Assembly: GCF_018332655.1 (NCBI RefSeq)
Contig: NZ_BOQL01000078.1
Coordinates: 24,049 to 88,048 of the forward strand
Direction: 5' to 3'
DNA: 64,000 nucleotides
From: Actinoplanes auranticolor
GTDB taxonomy: Bacteria; Actinomycetota; Actinomycetes; Mycobacteriales; Micromonosporaceae
Part shown: positions 1 through 8,967 of the stretch, in pieces
Layout: each line of letters opens with the position of its first letter
How positions within the stretch are numbered: position 1 is the stretch's first letter
The notes under the pieces: generated by a model
Database searches by the model: none
What the model saw: the letters and a program-made list of their open reading frames with translations, nothing else
What the model was told of the DNA's origin: nothing
Translations under genes and position numbers: made by a program

Positions 1-2043
1 CCTGCAGCAGGATGTTGAACACGTCCGGGTGCGCCTTCTCGATCTCGTCCAGCAGCACCACCGAGTACGGCCGGCGCCGCACAGCCTCGGTGAGCTGACC
101 GGCCTCGTCGTAGCCGACGTAGCCGGGAGGCGCACCGACGAGCCGGGAGACGGTGTGCCGCTCCTGGAACTCGCTCATGTCGAAGCGGACCATCCGCTCG
201 GCGTCGCCGAACAGCGCGTCCGCCAGGGTGCGGGCGAGCTCGGTCTTGCCGACACCGGTCGGGCCGAGGAACAGGAAGCTGCCCACCGGCCGGTCCGGGT
301 CACCCAGCCCGGCCCGGGACCGCCGGACCGCCTCGGCGACGGCGGAGACCGCCTCGTCCTGACCGATCACGTGCTCGTGCAGGTGCGTCTCGAGGCGCAG
401 CAGCCGCTCGCGCTCCTCCTCGGTGAGCTGCGCGACCGGGATGCCGGTGGCCCGCGACACGACCTCGGCGATGTCGTCCGGGGTCACCTGCGGCACGGCT
501 GAGCCGGCCCCGCGGCGGGAAACCGAGGCAAGACCGTCACTTGAGCCGGTGGCGTCCGTACCCTCGATCCGCTGCTTGATCGCGTTGATCTCGTCCCGCA
601 GGGCCGAGGCCTTCTCGTAGTTCTCCGCCGCGACCGCCTGGTCGCGGTCGCGGGTGAGCTGCTCGAGGAGCCGCTCCTGCTCGCGTACGTCCGCCGCGGG
701 GGTCTTGACCCGCAGCCGCACCCGCGCACCGGCCTGGTCGATCAGGTCGATCGCCTTGTCCGGCAGGAACCGGTCGGTGATGTAGCGGTCGGACAGCTCC
801 GCCGCGGCGTCGAGCGCCTCGTCGGTGATCCGCACCTGGTGGTGCGCCTCGTAGTTGTCGCGCAGACCGCGCAGGATCGCCACGGTGTCCTCGACGCTGG
901 GCTCGCCGATCAGGACCGGCTGGAAGCGGCGGGCCAGGGCGGCGTCCTTCTCGAGGTACTTGCGGTACTCGTCCAGCGTGGTCGCGCCGACCACCCGCAT
1001 CCGGCCCCGGGCCAGGGCGGGCTTGAGCATGTTGCCGGCGTCCATGCCGCCACCGTCGCCGCCGCCGCCACCGGCGCCGACCAGGGTGTGGATCTCGTCC
1101 AGGAAGACGATCAGGCCGTCGCCGTTCTCCTGGATCTCGTCGATGATCTTGCTCAGCCGCTCCTCGAAGTCGCCGCGGTAGCGGGTGCCCGCCACCAGGC
1201 CCGTCAGGTCGAGCTGGATGACGCGCTTGCCCGCGAGGGTCTGCGGCACGTCGCCGTCCACGATGCGCTGGGCCAGGCCCTCGACGACGGCGGTCTTGCC
1301 GACGCCGGCCTCACCGATCAACACGGGGTTGTTCTTGGTCCGCCGCGACAGGATCTCGACGGCCTGCTCGATCTCGTCGGCCCGGCCGATGACCGGGTCG
1401 ATCTCGCCGCGCCGGGCCAGCTCGGTCAGGTCCACGCCGTACTGCTCGAGGGTGGGGGTGCTGCCCGTGCCGCCGTTCTCATTGCCGCGACCACCGGGAC
1501 CACCCCGGCCCGGCTGCGGCTCGGCCTGCTGCAGCGTGCGCGGGTCGATCCGCGCGGCGAGCAGGCGGCCCGCCGTGGAGTCCGGGTTGAGGCCGAGCGC
1601 CATCAGGATGTGCTCGGGCCCCACATAGGAGGCGCCGACGGCGCGCGAGAGCTGCAGGCTGTCCAGCAGCGCGCGCTTGGCGGCGGGGGTCAGCGCGATC
1701 CGGTCGGGAAGCTGGCCGCCCGGCACCCGGGTGACGCCGCCGAGCTCGGCGAGCAGGGCGTCGGGGTCGCCGCCGGCCCGGCGGACCAGGGCCTGCTGCG
1801 GCTCCTGCTGGAGCAGCGCCCAGAGCAGGTGCTCGGTGTCGAGGTCCGCGAGGCCGATGCCGGCCGGCGCCACCTCGGCGGCCCGGCGCGCGGCGACGGA
1901 CAGGACCTCACGCGCGTCCGCGCTCATGAATCTGGTGATGTCGATCCGCTGCGCGGACCGTCGTGGCTCGGCCGCCCCGAAGAAGCGGGCGAACAGGTCG
2001 TCCCAGTCACCGGGGCCACCCGGCCCCAGGGGTCCGATGCTCA
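1..2043 (-). CDS. ClpC/ClpA-type AAA+ unfoldase, C-terminus beyond window edge
   Basis: Hsp100/Clp ATPase, which unfolds proteins in the cytosol, usually for ClpP. The 681 visible residues read without a stop to the window edge, so the C-terminal end is missing. I see a Clp N-domain (about 40-190), a first AAA module with Walker A GEAGVGKT near residue 245 and Walker B FLDEIH near 311, a UVR-like helical segment (about 455-490, NYEKASALRDE) as in ClpC, and a second AAA module with Walker A GPTGVGKT near 593 and LLDEIEKAHPD near 660. The short middle domain favours ClpC/ClpA over ClpB. The N-terminal 35 residues are Gly/Pro-rich. Start ATG 2043 follows AGGAGAG by 8 nt. No HspR-type HAIR inverted repeat was seen upstream. 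Divergent from the NYN gene. Family assignment is firm; the exact subfamily is not. Confidence 0.93.
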
Positions 2044-2152
2044 TAGTCTCTTCTCTCCTGATACAGCTGGTCGGGAGCGGCGATCCACCGCCTGCCCGTG
2101 GCAGCACAGCGCCCTGAACGGGTGTTTGATTCCGGTGTGAGACGCTCCTTAC

Positions 2153-2527
2153 ATGAGCGTCCCGCTGCTGGTCGTCGACGCCGCCAACGTGCTCGGCTCC
2201 AAGCCGGACGGTTGGTGGCGGGACCGCGCCGGGGCCACCGCCAGGCTGCGCGACGGCCTCGTGGGTATCAACGCCACGGGGCTGCCGGATCTTCCGGGAC
2301 CGGTCGAGGTGGTGCTGGTCGTGGAGGGCCGCGCCCGCGACGTCCCGGCGGTCGAGGGGGTCCGCGTCGTGCGCGCGTCCGGCTCCGGGGACGACACGAT
2401 CGTGGCGGTGGTCGCCGGCGAGGGCGCCGGCCGGCCGGTGGTCGTGGTGACCGCGGACCGCGGCCTGCGCGAGCGGGTGACCGCCCTGGGCGCGGCGGTA
2501 CGCGGTCCTTCAGCCGTCCCCCGCTGA
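2153..2527 (+). CDS. NYN/PIN-like (YacP-type) nuclease domain protein
   Basis: A 124-residue single-domain protein. The N-terminal LLVVDAANVLG supplies the first acidic residue of the NYN/PIN fold, GDDTIV (about 80-85) gives the central acidic pair, and TADRGLRERV (about 101-110) matches the last conserved Asp region. Proteins of this type are putative metal-dependent RNases; the substrate is unknown here. It starts at ATG 2153 about 110 bp from the divergent Clp ATPase gene. The downstream 150 bp hold no gene. The fold assignment rests on motifs only. Confidence 0.72.
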   Translation: MSVPLLVVDAANVLGSKPDGWWRDRAGATARLRDGLVGINATGLPDLPGPVEVVLVVEGRARDVPAVEGVRVVRASGSGDDTIVAVVAGEGAGRPVVVVTADRGLRERVTALGAAVRGPSAVPR

Positions 2528-2679
2528 GCTCCCGTGGGCACCGGGTGGGCCGCGCTGCCGTGTCCCCGGCGGACGTGCGAGCATGAATTCGCGAAAGGGG
2601 CGTGCGGGCACGACCGCCCCATCGTGGACGACTATTCTGGGTTCTCACCGCCGTGTCGATATCGCAGGAGGCTGCACGA

Positions 2680-2940
2680 GTGGCCAGCGTCGCCGAGGTC
2701 AGAGCGGCTGTGGACGCCGCACTCCAACAGGTCACGGAGGGTCAGGCGGCGATCCAGGCAGCCCGCGAGAAGCTCGGTGAGGCCCAGCAGAGCCTGGCCG
2801 CGGCGCTCGACGGCAGCGCCAACGACGCGGTCGGTGCCGCCCATGCCTCCCTGTCGCAGGCCGACCAGCAGCTCGAGGAGTGCCTCGGCGCCACGCTGCT
2901 CGCCGTCGAGCAGGCGCAGACCTACACGGCGACGCTGTAA
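2680..2940 (+). CDS. Small helical protein, first gene of FtsK cassette
   Basis: An 86-residue protein I do not recognise. It is almost entirely predicted alpha-helix, Ala/Gln/Glu-rich, with a break at DGSAND near the middle, so it could form a helical hairpin about the size of a WXG100 (ESX) protein. There is no W-x-G motif. GTG 2680 is chosen because AGGAGG (2666-2671) lies 8 nt upstream; a more upstream ATG at 2602 lacks such a site. It is followed after 4 bp by the next gene and shares a transcription unit with an EccC/FtsK-like ATPase. A role as substrate or adaptor of that ATPase is inference. Confidence 0.8.
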   Translation: MASVAEVRAAVDAALQQVTEGQAAIQAAREKLGEAQQSLAAALDGSANDAVGAAHASLSQADQQLEECLGATLLAVEQAQTYTATL

Positions 2941-2944
2941 CGCG

Positions 2945-3844
2945 ATGTCGCTGCTGCAGGAACTCGGCGCCCAGCTCCGGGCCACTTCCGACGAGCTGCC
3001 CACCGGCCTGGTCACGGTGGCGATGGAGCGGCTGCGCAGCGCCACCGAGCTGCTGAACTGGGTGCGCCAGACCTCCGTCGACCCGATCGGCGTACCGCAG
3101 CTGGGCAACGCCACCGAGCACGCCGAGCACGCCGCGGCCGCCCTGCGGCTGGCCCAGGACGCCATCGCGGCGTACCTGGCCGCGCTGGGCCTGTCCGCCG
3201 AAGCGAGTGCCCCGCCGGACCGGGACTGGAAGGCCGGCCTGCAGGAGCAGAAGGAGAAGAAGCAGGACGAGCCCGCGGGCCCCCCGGCGCAGCAGGAGCA
3301 GCAGCCCCCGCCGGAGAAGCTCGGCCCCTGGTGGCGCGAGCGCGTCGAGAAGCTGACCGGTGAGGCGCCGCCCCCGGCGCAGGAGAGCGACACGCCGGAA
3401 CGCCCGCAGAACACCGCCGAGCTGCTGCGCAAGGTGGCCGCCGGGGTGCGTTCGGGTGACCGCGCGCGGCTCGGCCGGGACCTGCACGGCGTCAACGCCG
3501 CCACCGGGCTGGGCCTGTCCGCGGTGACCCCGCCGGTGCTCCAGCGCCTCGCCGGCGACCTGCTCGGTCACGAGCCCGGGCCCGACGACCTGCAACGGCT
3601 GCGCGGCGCCGCCGGGGGCCGGGTCAAGTCCCTGCTGCCGGGCACGCCGCCCGCCGTGCTGGACGCCCTGCTCGCCCGCATCTGCCGGACCAAGCCACCC
3701 GAGCAGGCGCCGGCCCACCCGGCCGACTCGGCGGTCACCGCGAGCGTGCTGACCGGCGTGCTGCTGGCCCGCCTGGGCCGCGATCCGGCGACGCTCGACC
3801 CGGGCGCGCCCGAGCCGTTGCGACCCCGCGGTGTCGATGCCTGA
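2945..3844 (+). CDS. Hypothetical protein of FtsK cassette (helical domains with charged linker)
   Basis: A 299-residue cytosolic protein of unknown function. Residues 1-90 are helical (MSLLQELGAQLRATSDELP at the start). Residues 95-165 form a Gln/Glu/Lys/Pro-rich, probably disordered linker. Residues 165-285 form a second Leu/Ala/Arg-rich domain. No signal peptide or membrane segment. It begins 4 bp after the upstream small gene, and its last codons overlap the start of the FtsK-like gene (stop 3842-3844, next start 3831 or 3837), so translation is probably coupled. Confidence 0.82.
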   Translation: MSLLQELGAQLRATSDELPTGLVTVAMERLRSATELLNWVRQTSVDPIGVPQLGNATEHAEHAAAALRLAQDAIAAYLAALGLSAEASAPPDRDWKAGLQEQKEKKQDEPAGPPAQQEQQPPPEKLGPWWRERVEKLTGEAPPPAQESDTPERPQNTAELLRKVAAGVRSGDRARLGRDLHGVNAATGLGLSAVTPPVLQRLAGDLLGHEPGPDDLQRLRGAAGGRVKSLLPGTPPAVLDALLARICRTKPPEQAPAHPADSAVTASVLTGVLLARLGRDPATLDPGAPEPLRPRGVDA

Positions 3845-6482
3845 CTCCAAGGCCCAGCAGGTCGTCGAGGTCCGCGCCGCGCTGTCGCACGCCCTCGGCG
3901 CGGCCGACGACGCCCTCGAGGAGGCCCGCAGCGCGTACGAGGCGGCCGTGACCAGGCGGGCCCGGGTGGTGGCCGCGGCCCGCGAGCGGCGGATCCGGCT
4001 CGCCGGCGAACGCGACAAGCGGCTGCGCGAGATCGACGAGCAGCACGAACGTGACCTCGCCGCGCTGGCCGGGGCCGCTACCGAGACCGCTCTGCTGGCC
4101 GCGCCGGGCGCCGCCGGTCTGCCCTGGGACCAGTGGCGGCCCACCCCGGCCGGCACCCAGGTCGCGGCGCCGGAGCTGCGGGTGGGCCGGTTGCTGCTGC
4201 CGTACGACGGCGACGTGCCCGCGCTCGTGCCGCTGCTCGATCACGGGCACGTGGTGGTCGAGGGCGACGAGCGCATCGGTGACGACGTCGTCGCCAGCCT
4301 GCTGCTGCGGGCCCTCGGCAGCTCGGAGGCGGGCCGGATCCGGCTCACCGGCTACGACCCCGAGCAGCTCGGCGGCGGACTGGCCGGCTTCGCGCCGCTG
4401 GCCCCGGCCGGGGTGCTGAGCTTCGTCGGCCCCGGCGGGCTCCCGGCCCTGCTGGACGAGCTCGTCGACCACGTCCGGCGGATCAACGAGACCGTGCTGG
4501 CCGGCGAGCACACGTCGCTGCGCGAGCTGGCCTCGGCGACCGGCCGGCGGCCCGAGCCCTGGCGGGTGGCGATCCTGCTGGGCGCCGGGCGAGCCGACGA
4601 GCTGTCGCGGCACGAGCGCGGTCAGCTCGACCGGCTGCTGCGCACTGGGGCCGCTTGCGGCGTACACCTGATCATGCGGGGTCTCGCGGTGCGGCCCGGC
4701 ACCGGCATCGAGGTCGTCACGGCGGCCGAAGGCGACGCCGCGCGGCTGAGCGGTTGCGGTGACCTTCCGGTACGCCTGGACGCCGGCCCGCCGGCGTCCG
4801 TGGTCACCCGCACCTGCCGGCAGATCGCCGACGAGGTCGCCGCCGGACCCGCCCCCGTCGCCCTGGACAGCCTGCTGCCGGAGCACGAGTGGCAGCAGAG
4901 TTCCGCCCGGGCGCTGACCGCGCCGCTCGGCGACAGCCCGCAGGGCGCCCCGGTGCACGTGACCCTGAGCGACTACCCGCCGCACGCCCTGATCGCCGGG
5001 CCGTCCGGCACTGGCAAGACCAATCTGATCTACGCCTGGATGGGCGCGCTCGCGGCCCGGTACTCCCCCGCCGAGCTGGCCTTCTATCTGCTCGACTTCA
5101 AGGAGGGCGTGTCGTTCGCCCGGTTCGCGCCGGGCCGGCGCGACCCGAGCTGGCTGCCGCACGTACGGCTGGTCGGGGTGAACGTCAACACCGACCGGGA
5201 ATTCGGCCTGGCGCTGCTGCGGTTCCTCGGCGCCGAGCTGCGCAGCCGGGCGGACGCGGCCAAGCGGCACGAGGTGACCAACCTGGCCGAGCTGCGGGCC
5301 GAGGATCCGGACGGCTCGTGGCCGCGGATCGTGGCCGTGGTCGACGAGTTCCAGGTGCTGCTGTCCGGGCGCGACGCGGTGGCCGCCGAGGCCGTGGACC
5401 TGCTGGAGGATCTGGCCCGGCGCGGCCGTTCGCAGGGCATTCACCTGGTGCTGGCCAGCCAGGACGTCTCCGGCATCGAGGCGCTGTGGGGCCGGCCCGC
5501 GCTGGTCGCGCAGTTCTCGCTGCGGATCGCGCTGCCCCGGGCCCGCCGGGTGCTGGCCGAGACCAACCAGGCCGCGGACGCGCTGCCGCGCTACCACGCG
5601 GTCGTCAACGCCGACTCGGGCGCGATCGAGGCGAACCGGGTGGTCCGGGTGCCGGACGCGGGCAACCGGGAACGCTGGAGCGAGCTGCAGCACCGGCTGT
5701 GGCGGCACCGGCCGCCGGAGCTGCCCGCACCACGGCTGTTCGACGGCGACGCCATCCCCCGACTGGAGGACAGCCCCGAGTTCCGCCGGTTCGCGCCGGC
5801 CGCCACGGTGCCCGCGCCGGTGGTGCTGCTCGGCGAGACCATCGATGTCGCGTCGCGGTCCGCGCAGACTACGCTGCGCCGGGCGCCGGGCCGGACCATC
5901 GCGGTGCTCGGCACCCGGGTCGACGAGGCGTGCGCGGTGCTGGGCACCGCGGCCCGGTCGCTGGCCGCCCAGTTCACACCGGGAGCGGCCCAGTTCTCCG
6001 TGGCGTGCCTGGACACCGATGCGGCGGTGGCGGTCGAGGCGCTGAAGCCGTACCTGCCGGCCGAGACCGGCTATTTCGACAACGACAACGTGGACAGCCT
6101 GCTGGAGCTGGCGGCCGAGCGGGCCGAGTTCGGCTCGGCGGCCGACAAGCCCTGGTTCCTGCTGCTGTACGCCGTCGACGCGGCGCCCGGCGGCAGCAAC
6201 GAGCTGCTGCGCCGGATCATGCGTCAGGGCCCGGAACGCCGCATCCACGTGATCGGCTGGTGGCGCGGGGCGGCCCTGCTGCGCGACACCCTCGGCGGGC
6301 AGGGCACCAGGACCGACACGGTGGGAGCGTGGGTGGCGCTGGACGTGCACGGCAGTGAGCTGTCGCCGTACTACCCGGGACACGGCTCGCCGAACTGGTA
6401 TCCGCGGCCCTGGCGGGCCCTGCACTTCGACCGCTCGGTGCACCGCGGGGCCGAGGTCATCATCCCGTACGGGCCGTCGTGA
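3831..6482 (+). CDS. FtsK/SpoIIIE-EccC-like tandem P-loop ATPase
   Basis: An 883-residue protein of the FtsK/HerA superfamily. Residues 1-75 form a charged coiled coil. The active ATPase module has Walker A GPSGTGKTN near residue 390, Walker B VAVVDEF near 500, and a downstream RGRSQGIHLVLASQ segment typical of FtsK sensor regions. A second module (about 680-790) keeps the FtsK strand order, but its P-loop reads GTRVDEACAV and lacks GKS/T, so it is probably inactive. EccC ATPases of type VII secretion also pair active and degenerate modules. No transmembrane segment is visible; the last gene of the cassette supplies membrane helices. Start is GTG 3831 or ATG 3837. The end overlaps the next start by 4 nt (GTGA). 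Whether it moves DNA or protein cannot be told from sequence. Confidence 0.88.
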   Translation: MSMPDSKAQQVVEVRAALSHALGAADDALEEARSAYEAAVTRRARVVAAARERRIRLAGERDKRLREIDEQHERDLAALAGAATETALLAAPGAAGLPWDQWRPTPAGTQVAAPELRVGRLLLPYDGDVPALVPLLDHGHVVVEGDERIGDDVVASLLLRALGSSEAGRIRLTGYDPEQLGGGLAGFAPLAPAGVLSFVGPGGLPALLDELVDHVRRINETVLAGEHTSLRELASATGRRPEPWRVAILLGAGRADELSRHERGQLDRLLRTGAACGVHLIMRGLAVRPGTGIEVVTAAEGDAARLSGCGDLPVRLDAGPPASVVTRTCRQIADEVAAGPAPVALDSLLPEHEWQQSSARALTAPLGDSPQGAPVHVTLSDYPPHALIAGPSGTGKTNLIYAWMGALAARYSPAELAFYLLDFKEGVSFARFAPGRRDPSWLPHVRLVGVNVNTDREFGLALLRFLGAELRSRADAAKRHEVTNLAELRAEDPDGSWPRIVAVVDEFQVLLSGRDAVAAEAVDLLEDLARRGRSQGIHLVLASQDVSGIEALWGRPALVAQFSLRIALPRARRVLAETNQAADALPRYHAVVNADSGAIEANRVVRVPDAGNRERWSELQHRLWRHRPPELPAPRLFDGDAIPRLEDSPEFRRFAPAATVPAPVVLLGETIDVASRSAQTTLRRAPGRTIAVLGTRVDEACAVLGTAARSLAAQFTPGAAQFSVACLDTDAAVAVEALKPYLPAETGYFDNDNVDSLLELAAERAEFGSAADKPWFLLLYAVDAAPGGSNELLRRIMRQGPERRIHVIGWWRGAALLRDTLGGQGTRTDTVGAWVALDVHGSELSPYYPGHGSPNWYPRPWRALHFDRSVHRGAEVIIPYGPS

Positions 6483-7189
6483 CCGCGCCGGAGAACGACG
6501 GCACGGTGGAGCGCCGCACGCCGGACTACCGCAGTGTCGTACGGAAGCTGACCAACCTGGACAACGAGGCCGCCGCCCACCGGGCCGAGGCGCGGGCCTG
6601 GCACGACAGCCGCGCGATCGAGGCCGACAACGCTGTCCGGGCGGCCGACCAGCGGATCCGCGAGACCCAGGCGGCGTGGCGGGCGGCCCAGCGCGAGCGG
6701 GAGGAGATCGACGCGCGCTCGGCGGTGCTGTGGGCCGAGTTCGCGCACAAGGCGGGCCGGGTGGCCGAGCGGTTCGGCGCGCACGCCCCGCAGCCGACCG
6801 TGCCCCACCAGCGGGACCGCGACGCCGAGGACTACCTGCAGGAGGCCGCGGCCACCGCGGCCTGGGCGCCGGCGCCGCGCAAGCCCTCCAGCGGGGCCTC
6901 ACTGCTGTACGTCGTGCTGGGCGCGCTGGGCGGCGCGGTCGGGGTGGCGGCGTGGTCGACGTTGCGGTGGGCGGGCCGGGAGGCCGGGGGCGACTGGGCG
7001 GCCGGGCTGCCGGTGGTGGCGCTGGTCGTCGCGCTGCTGGGGCCGATCCTCGCGGTGATCACCGCGAAGCGGGTCGCTGACCGGCGCACGGTGCCGTTGG
7101 ACACGTCGGCGGTGGCGACCGTGCTGATCGCCAGCTTGATCGCCGCCGGGTTGGTGCTGGCCCTGGCCCGGGGCAGCGCCGCAGCCTGA
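6479..7189 (+). CDS. Coiled-coil membrane protein, last gene of FtsK cassette
   Basis: A 236-residue protein of unknown function. Residues 10-100 form a long charged helix/coiled coil. A linker follows. Then come three hydrophobic segments, at about 140-165, 178-197 and 212-232, so the C-terminal part is membrane-embedded. GTG 6479 overlaps the upstream stop (GTGA), so coupling to the ATPase is direct. It is the only obvious membrane protein of the cassette and could anchor the soluble ATPase; that is inference. A tandem-repeat spacer and a hairpin follow. Confidence 0.82.
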   Translation: MTAPENDGTVERRTPDYRSVVRKLTNLDNEAAAHRAEARAWHDSRAIEADNAVRAADQRIRETQAAWRAAQREREEIDARSAVLWAEFAHKAGRVAERFGAHAPQPTVPHQRDRDAEDYLQEAAATAAWAPAPRKPSSGASLLYVVLGALGGAVGVAAWSTLRWAGREAGGDWAAGLPVVALVVALLGPILAVITAKRVADRRTVPLDTSAVATVLIASLIAAGLVLALARGSAAA

Positions 7190-7193
7190 GCCC

Positions 7194-7281
7194 GCGGAAG
7201 CCGGGCCTCTGCGCGGAAGCCGGACCTCTGCGCGGAAGCCGGGCCTGCGCGGAAGCCGGGCCTGCGCGGAGGCGGGCCTGG
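7194..7281. repeat. Short GC-rich tandem repeats (17-19 bp units)
   Basis: Five consecutive copies of a unit built on GCGGAAGCCGGGCCT: two 19-bp copies (7194-7231), two identical 17-bp copies (7232-7265) and a diverged fifth copy. They lie between the stop of the FtsK-cassette membrane protein and the terminator-like hairpin. Non-coding as far as I can see. Confidence 0.85.
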
Positions 7282-7304
7282 CGAGGGCGGGAACTGGCCG
7301 GGTG

Positions 7305-7332
7305 CCCGGGCGCCGGTAGGGCGGCGCCCGGG
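7305..7332. terminator. Perfect 11-bp hairpin between convergent genes
   Basis: CCCGGGCGCCG at 7305-7315 and its exact complement at 7322-7332, with a 6-nt loop. It sits between the ends of the FtsK cassette (+) and the oxygenase gene (-), so it can serve both strands. No U-tract, which is usual for high-GC actinobacteria. Confidence 0.65.
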
Positions 7333-7335
7333 ACG

Positions 7336-8589
7336 TCAGGCGGTCGCCGGGACGGTCAACGCTTCGCGGAGGAGGCGGCGGGCCAGGACCAGGCGGTCGT
7401 GGTCGTCGTCCAGCTCCGGCAGGTCGCCGACGCGGTGGGCGGTGCCGTCCAGCGCGGTGCGCACCGCCGCCGCGCAGTAGGCCGGGAAGCGCAGGGTGCG
7501 CCCGGTCATGCGGAGCACCACGTGCTCCGGGCCGTCCTCGTGCAGCTGCCAGCGCAGCCCCTCGCGGACCGTGATGCGGTCGTCCGGGCCGAGGCGCTCG
7601 GCGAACTCCAGCTGGGCCAGCGGGCGGACCGGGGCCGGGCGCTTGGCCGGCCAGGCCCGGTCGCGCAGCCGGGCCGCCACGGTGGCCGGGTCGGCGGTGA
7701 GCAGCCAGTCGCGCAGGGCTTCGACCGTCGCGGTGAGCTCCGGTGCGACGGCCTGCGGGTCGGCGACGTCCATCGCGTACGGCAGGGTGGCGCGCAGCCG
7801 CTGGTCCTCCGCCGCGAGCTGGAGCAGCTCCTCGACCAGGGCGTACCGGGTCAGCGCGCGGACGCCGAAGGTCAGGTGCAGGGAGCGTTCGCCCTGGGCC
7901 TGGGCCGAGTGCAGCCAGCCGCGGGGCAGGTAGAGGGCGTCGCCGGGGGCGAGCACGACGTCCAGCGTCGCCGGGCCGTCGGCCACCGCGCCGACCTCGT
8001 CCGCGCGGCCGCCCCAGGCCTGGCGTTCGAGCGGCTCGGGCAGGACGGGCTCGTGGATGCGCCAGCGCTTGGTGCCGTCCACCTGCAGCACGAACACGTC
8101 GTGGGTGTCGTAGTGGGTGGCGAAGCCCTTGTTGCCGGCCGGCGTCAGGTAGGCGTTGACCTGCAGCGGCTGCCGCAGCTCCTCGCCCAGCCGGCGGGCG
8201 TAGTCGATCAGCGGCGGCCAGATCCGGTGCAGGCCCTGCAGGACGAGGGTGGCGCCGCCGGCGTACAGGTGCATGATCTTGTCGTCGATCACCTGGTCGC
8301 TCACCTCGGCGCCGGCCCCGCCGCCGCCGGTGAAGGACGAGGCGGGCAGCACCTTGCCCTGGTCGGCGACCCGCAGGAACGGGGTCCGCAGGCCGCGCTC
8401 GCTGAGCAGCTCGTCGACCGCCGCCGGGGAGAGCAGGTCGGTGAAGCCGTCCGGGCCGGCCAGCTCGTCGGCCCGGGTGAGCAGCGGCTGGCGCCCCCAG
8501 TAGGCCTCGGCGAACTTCGCCGGGTCGAGGGCGATCGCCCGCGCCAGTGCCGGGCGGTCCTCGGTGCCGCCCGGCGCAGGGTTCGTCAT
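7336..8589 (-). CDS. Cupin-4/JmjC-type Fe(II)/2-oxoglutarate oxygenase
   Basis: A 417-residue member of the cupin-4 (ROX/YcfD/MINA53) family, whose known members hydroxylate Arg or His in ribosomal proteins using Fe(II), O2 and 2-oxoglutarate. The iron site is visible: H159-x-D161 in ATHYDTHDVFVLQ, and the distal His H227 in LPRGWLHSA. KRWRIHEP follows the first motif as in YcfD-type enzymes. The C-terminal third resembles the dimerisation and winged-helix parts of the family. Start ATG 8589 lies 10 bp after the stop of the repeat-peptide gene, so the two form one operon behind a sigma-B/F-type promoter. The neighbouring peptide, with one His per repeat, is an obvious candidate substrate; this is inference. 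A housekeeping ribosomal target remains possible. Confidence 0.9.
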   Translation of the reverse strand: MTNPAPGGTEDRPALARAIALDPAKFAEAYWGRQPLLTRADELAGPDGFTDLLSPAAVDELLSERGLRTPFLRVADQGKVLPASSFTGGGGAGAEVSDQVIDDKIMHLYAGGATLVLQGLHRIWPPLIDYARRLGEELRQPLQVNAYLTPAGNKGFATHYDTHDVFVLQVDGTKRWRIHEPVLPEPLERQAWGGRADEVGAVADGPATLDVVLAPGDALYLPRGWLHSAQAQGERSLHLTFGVRALTRYALVEELLQLAAEDQRLRATLPYAMDVADPQAVAPELTATVEALRDWLLTADPATVAARLRDRAWPAKRPAPVRPLAQLEFAERLGPDDRITVREGLRWQLHEDGPEHVVLRMTGRTLRFPAYCAAAVRTALDGTAHRVGDLPELDDDHDRLVLARRLLREALTVPATA

Positions 8590-8599
8590 GGCGTCAGCC

Positions 8600-8917
8600 T
8601 CAGAGCGCGCTGCCGTCGGCGCCACCGTCGTGGCCGCCCGGGTTGGCGCCACCGTCGGCCGGGCCCTCGCCCGCGCCGCCGTCCGCGCCGCCGTCGTGAC
8701 CGGCCGGGTTCGCGCCGCCGTCCGCGGGGCCCTCGGCACCGGCGCCACCGTCGGCACCGCCGTCGTGACCGGCCGGGTTCGCGCCACCGTCGGCCGGGCC
8801 CTCGCCCGCGCCGCCGTCCGCGCCACCGTCGTGACCGTTGGCGTTGGCGCCGCCGTCGGCCACACCCTCGCCCGAAACGCCGCTGCCGCCGGTGATGTCG
8901 TCGTCGCTGAGTCGCAT
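8600..8917 (-). CDS. Gly/Ala/Asp-rich repeat peptide, candidate RiPP precursor
   Basis: A 105-residue peptide with an acidic N-terminal segment (MRLSDDDITGG...) followed by four near-identical repeats of 22-23 residues. Each repeat contains ADGGAN, then GHDGGADG, and mostly ends AGEG or AGAEG. Each carries one His, one Asn, three Asp and mostly one Pro. There is no Cys, no aromatic residue and no signal peptide. ATG 8917 is preceded by AAGGAG at good spacing (about 7 nt). The peptide precedes the cupin-4 oxygenase gene by 10 bp. The leader-plus-repeated-core layout beside a tailoring-type oxygenase suggests a ribosomally made, modified peptide. Repeated HD/DGG units could also chelate metal unmodified. 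The reading frame is firm; the role is a hypothesis. Confidence 0.8.
   Translation of the reverse strand: MRLSDDDITGGSGVSGEGVADGGANANGHDGGADGGAGEGPADGGANPAGHDGGADGGAGAEGPADGGANPAGHDGGADGGAGEGPADGGANPGGHDGGADGSAL
8605..8860. repeat. Coding tandem repeat, about 66-bp unit
   Basis: The DNA of the repeat peptide consists of four tandem units of 66-69 bp with few substitutions between them. They stay in frame, so copy number can change without breaking the gene. No unique spacers separate the units. Confidence 0.8.
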
Positions 8918-8967
8918 GGAAAGCTCCTTCGTGTCGCCCCGACGCTGGGGCAGGTGGAGATCTGCTC

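Noticed and set aside
2041..2152. HspR-type (HAIR) operator upstream of the Clp ATPase
   Set aside because: No CTTGAGT-N7-ACTCAAG-like repeat present.
3735..6902. Very long open frame on the minus strand across the FtsK-like gene
   Set aside because: Pro/Arg/Gly-rich translation without domains; shadow of the plus-strand ATPase, which has motifs, ribosome-binding sites and coupled neighbours.
7194..7281. Possible CRISPR or attachment site
   Set aside because: Units of 16-19 bp abut with no spacers; no integrase or cas gene in the window.
8605..8860. Possible CRISPR array
   Set aside because: Units are contiguous, in frame and without unique spacers; they are peptide-coding repeats.
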